Position numbers and translations under genes: made by a program
Notes under the pieces: model-generated
Databases searched by the model: none
Seen by the model: only the letters and a program-made list of their open reading frames with translations
Told to the model about the DNA's origin: nothing
Shown: positions 50,801-59,800 of the stretch, piece after piece
How the letters are laid out: each line of letters opens with the position of its first letter
How positions within the stretch are numbered: the first letter of the stretch is position 1
Source of the DNA: Gordionus sp. m RMFG-2023
Lineage: Eukaryota; Nematomorpha; Gordioida; Chordodea; Parachordodidae
Assembly (NCBI RefSeq): GCF_954871325.1
Contig: NC_088776.1
Location: forward strand, 53,524,569 to 53,588,568
Reading direction: 5' to 3'
DNA length: 64,000 nt

Positions 50801-53800
50801 TTTTGATCAGATGGCAATTTTTGGCCATATATTAAACCATTTATTTTGGTCTTCATATCGATACTTTCAATATTTTGGTATATTGGAGCATTCGCGCTTT
50901 CTCGCTCCAAATATAAATCCAGCCTGGTTTTTTTAGAACTGATAGGAATAACAGGAGAGCCAATCAGAGATTGATTGTCTTTTGGCTTATTAAAGATTTG
51001 AATTTGTCTCCACGTAGACATCAGATGGTCCTAAAATAAATTTTTTTATATTTAATTTAAAGTCAAATATTATAAATTTACCCTAGCCTGTAATTTATCG
51101 TATTCAGATGGATAGATTCCATTTTGATAATTAAATCTGGGATCCATGTAGATCCCACTTCTAAATACATTATTATCGAATAAATATTTCTGACGGTTAT
51201 CCAAACATTTTATCAAATCATTAGAGAATTCGTTATTGATTTCCTCTAAATCTAATTTGCATTCCAGCCAGAGTTTAAAAAAATCCCCTATGGTACAAGA
51301 TTTTTCTTGTAATTTTATTGTACATGTATTAGCCGGCGATAATACTGTGAGATATGTTTGAATTCTATCCCACAGTCGCGAATTAATAAATGTTTCAGAA
51401 TATATTTGCCCCATTTTAATGTAAAAAATTATATTATCATTCAGATTTTTTAGCATTCTATAGGTGCTATTCCACCTAGTGACAGTGTCCAACACTGGTT
51501 TATTTAGTGTATATAAATTTTTATATTTTTGTGATTTAAATAATTTAAGAATCGATCTTATTTCATCTAGGTCCTCCTTAATAAATTTTTTTATAAAATC
51601 ATTAACCCCTAATTGAATTGTATGGGCACAACAACGCACACAAATCAGCCCAAATGATTTTCTTAGATCATTTATTAAATTTTCCAAGTCATCATTTATT
51701 TCATCTTCATCATCGTGTTGAAGATCATCTTGATTTTGATTATGTATAATATACTCCTCAGACGAATCACTATCATTTATATTTGAAATAGGGCTGTCAT
51801 TTGCCTGGGCGATCTCTTTATCATTTAGAGAATCGTTAATTATTTGCGATGAAGACTCATTATCATTCATTTGGGACAAATTTTCTGAGAAGGCATCTTC
51901 ATAAAGATCAAGATGAGTAATTAGCTGTTCTTCGGCTATCATTTCAACGGTTTTAACCATATTAGCACCATTGTCAACTGTTATACTGTATATTTGGCTC
52001 AAACATATATTATACTGTTTTAATAAATTATCTATTTCTTCCTTTAAATTAGACGCCGTGTGCGCCTTTACAATTTCTAACATACCCAAAGTTCGAATTT
52101 CGATCTTATCATCCATAATAAATTGGGCATTAACCCCCAACACTGATTTTTGAAATCTTGTGGCAGTATCTATCTTCAAAGAAATGAGCTTATTTTTTAG
52201 TTGTTGCATTATCTGGCATCTTATTTCTGACGCAGCATATTTTATTTTATCAATTACGATATGTTTGTTTATAGTCATATTCAACGATTGGACTATTGGA
52301 TCTAATAATAGCCTGAATGATTCATATGTTACTAAATTAATTGGCAAGTTGTTAATGGCAATTAATCCCACAACCGATTCGTAAACCTAATTTATTTTTT
52401 AAAAAAATAATAAGATATTTAAAATTAATAATTATTTTAGAACCCTGCAAAATTCAACTTTCAGGTCAAATCAGATTCAAAAATACCTTTTATATTTTAT
52501 TTGGTAATCAATCAGATAGATTTTTATAGAATAGATGAAAATTATAGTTTTAATTCAATTTAAAATTGAAAAAAAAAGTGAAAATGAAATTATTTTCTGT
52601 GGGATTTTTTTTTCAGGGGAATTATTTTCATAGGGAATTTTTTTCAGGGGAGTAATCTTCCGGGGATTTTTCTTCACGGGGAATTATTTTCCTAGATTCC
52701 TTAAAAATAAATTAAACCCGAGTTAAAAATTATTTTAAAAAATTAAATTCTACGATTTAACAACAAAAAGTTAATTATATTATAATGATTTATTGTTTAA
52801 TGTATGTAATAAAATACTTTCGATTTGCTCATGACGATTTTAATTGTTTGGGTTGTCTTCTCGTTTGACTGCGAACTTGCTGTTGACGTATCACAAATGT
52901 TAACTTCATCTGATTTCAAATTAGCTGCAATATTAGGATGTTGACTTAAAATATGTCTTTTAAGATTAGCTGTAAAATGCAAATATATTTGAATTATAAG
53001 GTTATTAAATCATTTTTAAACTAGGTAGGCTGTGTAAAAATAAAACAATTGGAGGTTGTTATAAAATTATATATATTCGGTATCGAATTAATTTTAATTT
53101 CGCTATAAATCATTTGTTAACTAGGTTTGGTGAATGACTATAAAAATAGAAGAAAAATTATAAGCCTCTTTTTAATTGTCCTTTAATTCATAAGATTTTG
53201 TTTGATTAACTAATGAGAGTTGGGCGAAAACAACGGACTAGGAAAAAAAATTACTTGTGAAGATATTTTTCTACAGGTATAGCCAGAACTTTGCAAAAAT
53301 TTTAAATTGGCCAAAGTCTTTATTAGCTTAAATATAGATTACGTTACACACCCTAATTGTTCTAAAATTTAAATGACGAAAATATAAAAATTTGGTAGTT
53401 GTAACTTTAAAAAAAAGAACCAATAATAAAAATAAAATATATTTAAAATATCTTACATGGAATTGATTTGAGCTTTTTATGGCATGAGCTGCATGTCGCA
53501 AAAATATTGTCGTTGTCAAATAAAAAAAAATTAGAATTTACAGAATTTTTTTTCATAATTATAATTTAAAAAATTTATTTTATTTAATAAAGAAAAAAAT
53601 TTAATTAATGATTAAGTTTACGAGTTTTAATCTTTAAAAAAGTATATATCCAAAAATAAAAAAACGAAACGAAATAATTATTTTTCTCTTTCAGGCAGGG
53701 CAGGGGAGGTATAAAAGAAAAGAAATTATAAAAATTGAAAACCATTTGGGCTTTTAATAAAGGGGGATATATTTGGGAGAATCAAGGAATGATTTGAATT

Positions 53801-56800
53801 GAAATATATACGTGGGTTGAATTATAAAAGATGAGGTACAAAAAAGGTATATGTGCAAGAATTTATTATAATTATATTGAGATGAATTGTAAAATCAGAG
53901 ATACAAAGAGGTATTTGAAATTTGCGTAAAAGTTTAATATATTGGGATGAAGAAGTATGAGTTGAATTTTAAAAGGAGAGATACTAAAGAGAATATAGGA
54001 TAATTAATTTGATGTTAATATTGAACTATTTCCCTAAGTTTAAAATAAAGAATCATAATTACAACTGCATTTCGCGACTCGAGTTGGTAGAGTAAAATTA
54101 AAATATATAAAATATTTTCAGAATAAAAAAAACTGAATTGACCCATTTTAATTAGTTGGGTCTAGAATTTAACAACCCATAATTATATCAGAAACATGGA
54201 TAGGGTATAGACCTAAATATATATTTTCTAGCGGGGTTAGGCCGGGTTTGGGTTCTTTGGAAATTTTATGCAATATGACTTGGGCTGGGCTTGGGCTTAA
54301 TTTTTTTATTCAAATTTAGCTTATTTTAAGGATATATAATATGACAAATATATCATATCATTCTGATTTTATTGGTGGTTTTTATGACACTTCCTAGACA
54401 TCTTGGGAAAGTGTTAATTTTGTTTTACTTTTATTTTTAAAATCGCAACTTGCTATTTTATATCGTTGTAAATAGTAAAAGCATGACTTTTACTTAATAT
54501 TAAAGTGTTGTTAATTGGTTAGTTGTATAAAACCAGACCCGAGGTTTGGGTCTAAAAATCGACCAAACCAGCTCTGAGCACAGACCCGGGGTTCAGACCC
54601 TCATTAAGATAAATTATCCTTAATAATAATTATTAAACTTTATTAATTAATAAAAGATAAAAAGTATAAATTGATATTATAAATTATACTATATTTTGAC
54701 TTTAGAATAAGCACATCCCCCCCCCCCCCTTAAATAATACGAATATCCAAAAGTATTCTAATTATCTCAATCAAATTTAGGAACTAATTTTATCAAATAT
54801 ATATGTCCAATAGATACATTTCTAAAATTATTTAAAAAATCAATATTAAAAAATAGCGATGAAATTAAAAGAAAGTTAGCACCTCATTCTGAACTAGTAG
54901 TAAGGGGAATTGGCATAGCGATACTAATTTATTAAGCCAGGGTATGCTGACACACTTTCTAAGAAAGTTTCCTAAACCCATAGACCGGTCTGTTTTTTTG
55001 ATTCCTTTTTTTCAATAACGGAAATTATTTTTAAAACTCACAAAAGATTTATATTTTGATTTAAAAATATAAAAAAAAATGAAATAAAAATTTATTACTG
55101 GATATATAAAATGCAAATGTGTTATCTTAAACATAGTAATTACTTATTAATTAGCGAGAGGAAAATATATTATAATAATGTATTATAGTGATCTGCATAG
55201 GGCCTAATTTTTCAAGCCCAACCCAAAATTTTTAAAAAATGTTTCCCGGCTCGAACCCGATTAAAAAAATTTTACAAGCAAGCCAGCAAAAATTAATTTT
55301 TTATAATTATTCATATATTTATATTTATTTTAAAAAATTTCGGAAGAAAAGGAAGCTTTTCAAGAAATTTTTAAATATTTTTTTTACAATTCAAATAAAT
55401 AAAAATTATTTCACTTTTCAATGATAATATTAAAAACTCTTATATCAATCAAAAAAAAATATTCTTGTAGGCACTCTTTTTTTAATATTTTGCAATCTAA
55501 TAATAAAGCCATCAAAAATTTTAGAAACATGCTGTGTCAATATTTTTTTTTTTTAAAATTTATTTTTTTCTTTCATCAAGGCAGGAGGAGAGGTATAAAA
55601 CATAAAAGAAATATTATATTAATAAAATTGAAAAACATCTGGATAAAGGGGTAAAAAAATAAATATCATGAAGATCTTTGAAGATCGTTGATACACAAAA
55701 TTTTTAAAAAATAAAAGATCTTCAAATTTTACGATCTTCAAAGATCTAGATCTTTTTATTTTGAGCAAATGTTCAACTCTGCTTCCCACACCTCAATACT
55801 TGTCCTTTAAGAGAGAAATGTGACCTTAATTTGGATAGATATTTTGATTAGCTATCTATTAATTCTCTATATAGGACAAACATATATTTTAAGGTCAATA
55901 AAAAATAATTATTTAAATATGTAAGTGACTATAATAAATTATTTACCTAAATAAAACAACCTGATTTAAATATTCATTAAAAACCCCTTATGATCGCTTA
56001 TATTTGTGATTTCTTTGAAATATGACATATATAAAATATAAAAGAGACGAATGATAAATAAAAGAGAGGAATGATGAAAAAATAGAAGGAAAATGAGAAA
56101 AGGAATAATATTATTAATAAATAAACCTATATAATTCTTCCTTATCATTTTTACTTTATTTCACATTTGTAAAATTGAATGAATTTTAAGAATAATTTTT
56201 ATAATTATAATCTACAATTCTTCTTATAAAGTCATAGGTGTAATTTCAGATAATACATATTTTATTTACATATCATATTAATATTTATACCAAAAAATTA
56301 AAATTACAAACTGGATTAAAAATGATGTCCTAATAACATAAAGATATAAGTATAAAGGTATGGGAAAATAACAAATGAAACATACGTTCAGAATTCAATT
56401 TGTACTCTTTGAAGTGATGAATCACATATTTCCTATAGAAATCTAAATTTGTATACCTTTAGAACAAAGAAGTGCTTAAATTTTCGGACAATGAAGGTAA
56501 GGAAGCTTGTTATAAACCAGAATAAAAAGATTATTATAAGATAGATAGAAATATTTTTTGATTTTGCTGAACATTATTCCAAGGTTGATATGGATTGGTG
56601 AAATATATTTACAAAGGAATATACCCAAGTTGCGTTTTATCCGCTTTCCAACCCATTTATTGCAGCATCATCAGGCCTTTTACGATAGAAAGGTAAGGTA
56701 TAAAGAAATGGATACTCTTAGAAGACCGACTTATAAAATATGATCTTCTCTGTGCTGTGATGTTACGGCGATGAGCGACTCTCTTTAAATATTAATAATT

Positions 56801-59800
56801 TTATTTTAGATTTTTAAAATATAATGAATTTAATAAATCTTTATAATACTATATTAAGTTGCAGGAGTTGCAGAACCTGCAGGTAAATAATATTGGTTTC
56901 ATAAAAATATTTTATAGATATTAATTAAATAAATATATACATTTAACTATTGAAAAAATATAAAGAAAGAAAATGTGGAGGAATAAGAATAAGAAATTAG
57001 ATTGAAAGATTTAGTCTAATATTTAAATCAGAAATGCAGAAAGGAATATTTATGAGCGAAATGCTTCGTATTGTATAATTGTTAAGAAGTTATGCCGTTA
57101 GGATTCTATTCTAAATATATCTTAAACAGAGCTATTAAATTCAATTTTTTTCAAAAATTATACATATCAACGACACTTCATAATCAACATTATTAAATCC
57201 TAGGTCTTAAAAGGAGACACATTCGATCCCTACAGTCTCTAGGTCTTGATTCAATCGTTAAACTGATGGATTGACATTAATCTCATGGGAGATCGGTTAC
57301 GCTCTTCTGCGATTTATTTCTAAATCTAATATTGCCTCCTGAAATTATTTCTTCTCCACCGAAAACAAACAGAGGAACAAATATTCCTCCATAAATAATT
57401 TAACTTTGTACAATCCTTCCTATAAAATTTCTAACCTTTTTTCACATTTAACATTTCAAACTTATGCATCTTAGTTTAATGGTTTCACGTCAATTCGGCG
57501 CGGAAATTTCGGTGCACGACAATTCAGCGCAGCGTCAATTCGGCGTAGCGATATTTCGGCGCGGCGACAATTTGGCGAAGCGTCAATTCGGCCCGTATCT
57601 ATTACAGTTGCAATTTATTAAAAATAACTTAGTATAAAAATATAAGGACGATTAAATAGAAGTCATTTTGATCTTCATATTTATTTTTACAAAAATCTCA
57701 ATTTTATTTACTAAATGTGTAATATCGAAAAAAATTAACTAATATTTATACCTTTTCTTTAATGGACCAATTTACCACATTATAAGGTATGTTGATTAGT
57801 AGCAAATGTTATATAAGCCGAGCATAGGAAGAAAGAAAAAGAAAGATTTGACCTCTATCTCTAATCTTATATATTATCTTGGCTACAATCTTAATCAACC
57901 GTTTTTAAAAATAGACCCAAAATACCCTCCTGATAAGTACTATGATGTTAAATCTTAAATACCCTTTTCACGCCTAATTTTAGACAATAAAAAAATAAAT
58001 AAAATTATAAAAGTTTAAAAAAATAATATACCCCCCTGATTAATATGCCAAAAATCTCGGCTTACATAACAATGGCTACTAATCAACATATCTTTTGTGG
58101 TAAATTTGTCAACCAAAGAAATAGGTATAAATTATGGTTGGTAATTTTTTTTGATATTGCACATTTAATTTTTGATTTATAAAATAGAAAAAATTAGCCT
58201 AAGCATAATATTTTTTTAAAAAAGGATTAATAGAATTAAAAAAAATGAGTCAGTTTTAATTTGATTTTTTTTTGGATCATGACTGATTCTATTTTTAAAA
58301 ACGGTCGATTTAAATTCTAGCCAAAATAATATGTAAGATTCGAGATAGAGGTCCAAACCTTTCTTTTTCTTTCTTTCTTCTATGCCCAAAATCTCGGCTC
58401 ACATAACATTGGCTACTAATCACCATACCTTATGTGGAAAATTGGTCAGCCAAAGAAATAGGTATAAATATTGGTTGTTAATTTTTTTTGATATTACACA
58501 TTTAGTAAATAAAATTGAGATTTTTGTAAAAATAAATATGAAGAAATAATTAATATGACTAACATTTAAGATGATTTCTATTTAATCATCCTTATTTTTT
58601 TATACTAAGTAATATATAATAAATTGCAACTGTAATAGATACGCGCTGAATTATCGCCGCGCTAAATTGTCGCTGCGCTGAATTGTCGCCGCGCTGAATT
58701 TTCCTTGCCGAATTGACGTGATACCTAGTTAAATGTTAAATAAGTACTATATGTACCTATAGAAATAATTAGGAAAGTAGTAGCAAATAAAATAGAAATC
58801 ATAACTATAATTCCAATATTATATTGAATATAATCTTTTTAGGTTTAAATTATAGTAATCAATTTAATTAAAATATATAGAAATAAAATATGTTACATTA
58901 TTTTCTCAAAATCTGAAATAAAAAGGGCCCTTATAGGCCCTTAATAAAAATATAACTCAAATAATCGTTTATTTTTATATTTTTTTATCATAAACATTTT
59001 TCAATTAAACTTTTTTTTGCCATTTATGAAAAACTAGTAATTCTTTTTTTATTATCATAAATGTATATATTAAGGTTGTATGATTTTTGGTAGGATGTGA
59101 ACCACTTAAAAATATTTTAAATACATTTTAAAATAATATAATTTTTCGTTATTTAATTTAGAAATACTGTTAATGAGTAATATTATACGCTAAAAATTTA
59201 AATACTATATATATCTGAACTTATCATAAAAGTTTATAAATGACCTAATAAAATATTTTCCCACTCATTTTACTTATCTATGAGTAAGAATAATTATATA
59301 TGAGATTTTTATCATCTTATTAAAAATAAATTTTTTTACTCAATTGATTTTATTGCAATTCATTTAATATAGTCATTAAGAGGGCAAAAAATATATTTCT
59401 TTCGATGATTGATCAGAGTAAATTATTAACAACTAGCAATATAATATGTAGTTCTATCTACCTTGTGCTTCCAGAATCACATTTCTTTTTACATATGCAC
59501 TTTACAAAAAATATATTAATAGTGTTCCATTGAGAATTTAAATGATACATTGCCATAAATGAGAGGGAAACTCATTAAAAAGAAACGCCTAAAAATGAAA
59601 AAAATATATTTTAATAAATAATTTAAAAAATTTACTAAAAAAAATAAGAAAGATGTTTTGATAATATCTATAGAAGATAATTTTAATATTAACGTAGAAT
59701 GTGAAGTTATTAATTCAAAAATATTTGAAATAACAGATTCTCAAAATAAAAAAAAATTAGATGCCAGCAGTTTTATTAAATTCATAGGCCCGATAAAAAA

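Larger units (their letters stand above)
47951..55781 (-). mobile_element. hAT DNA transposon, complete and apparently intact (7,831 bp)
   Basis: Perfect 8-bp target duplication CTTCCCAC (47,943-47,950 and 55,782-55,789), which fits hAT nTnnnnAn. The ends are CAGAGTTGTACA and, reverse-complemented, CAGAGTTGAACA. Behind these short termini the element has unusually long inverted arms (47,951-about 49,535 and about 54,330-55,781), nearly identical over most of their length. The single transposase gene runs on the minus strand in the centre, with no frame-disrupting change found. The flanking sequence rejoins as in the paralogous unit at 40,460-40,480, so the empty site is known. Long arms plus an open transposase suggest a recent insertion. 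Confidence 0.9.

Noticed and set aside
53328-53519. 63-codon minus-strand frame upstream of the BED exon
   Set aside because: It is the wrong frame of transposase exon 1 read on into intron 1; the frame opening at the ATG at 53,556 gives the zinc-finger cysteines.
55239-55654. Two Lys/Phe-rich plus-strand frames
   Set aside because: Both lie in the right inverted arm of the hAT element and have no matching frame in the left arm.
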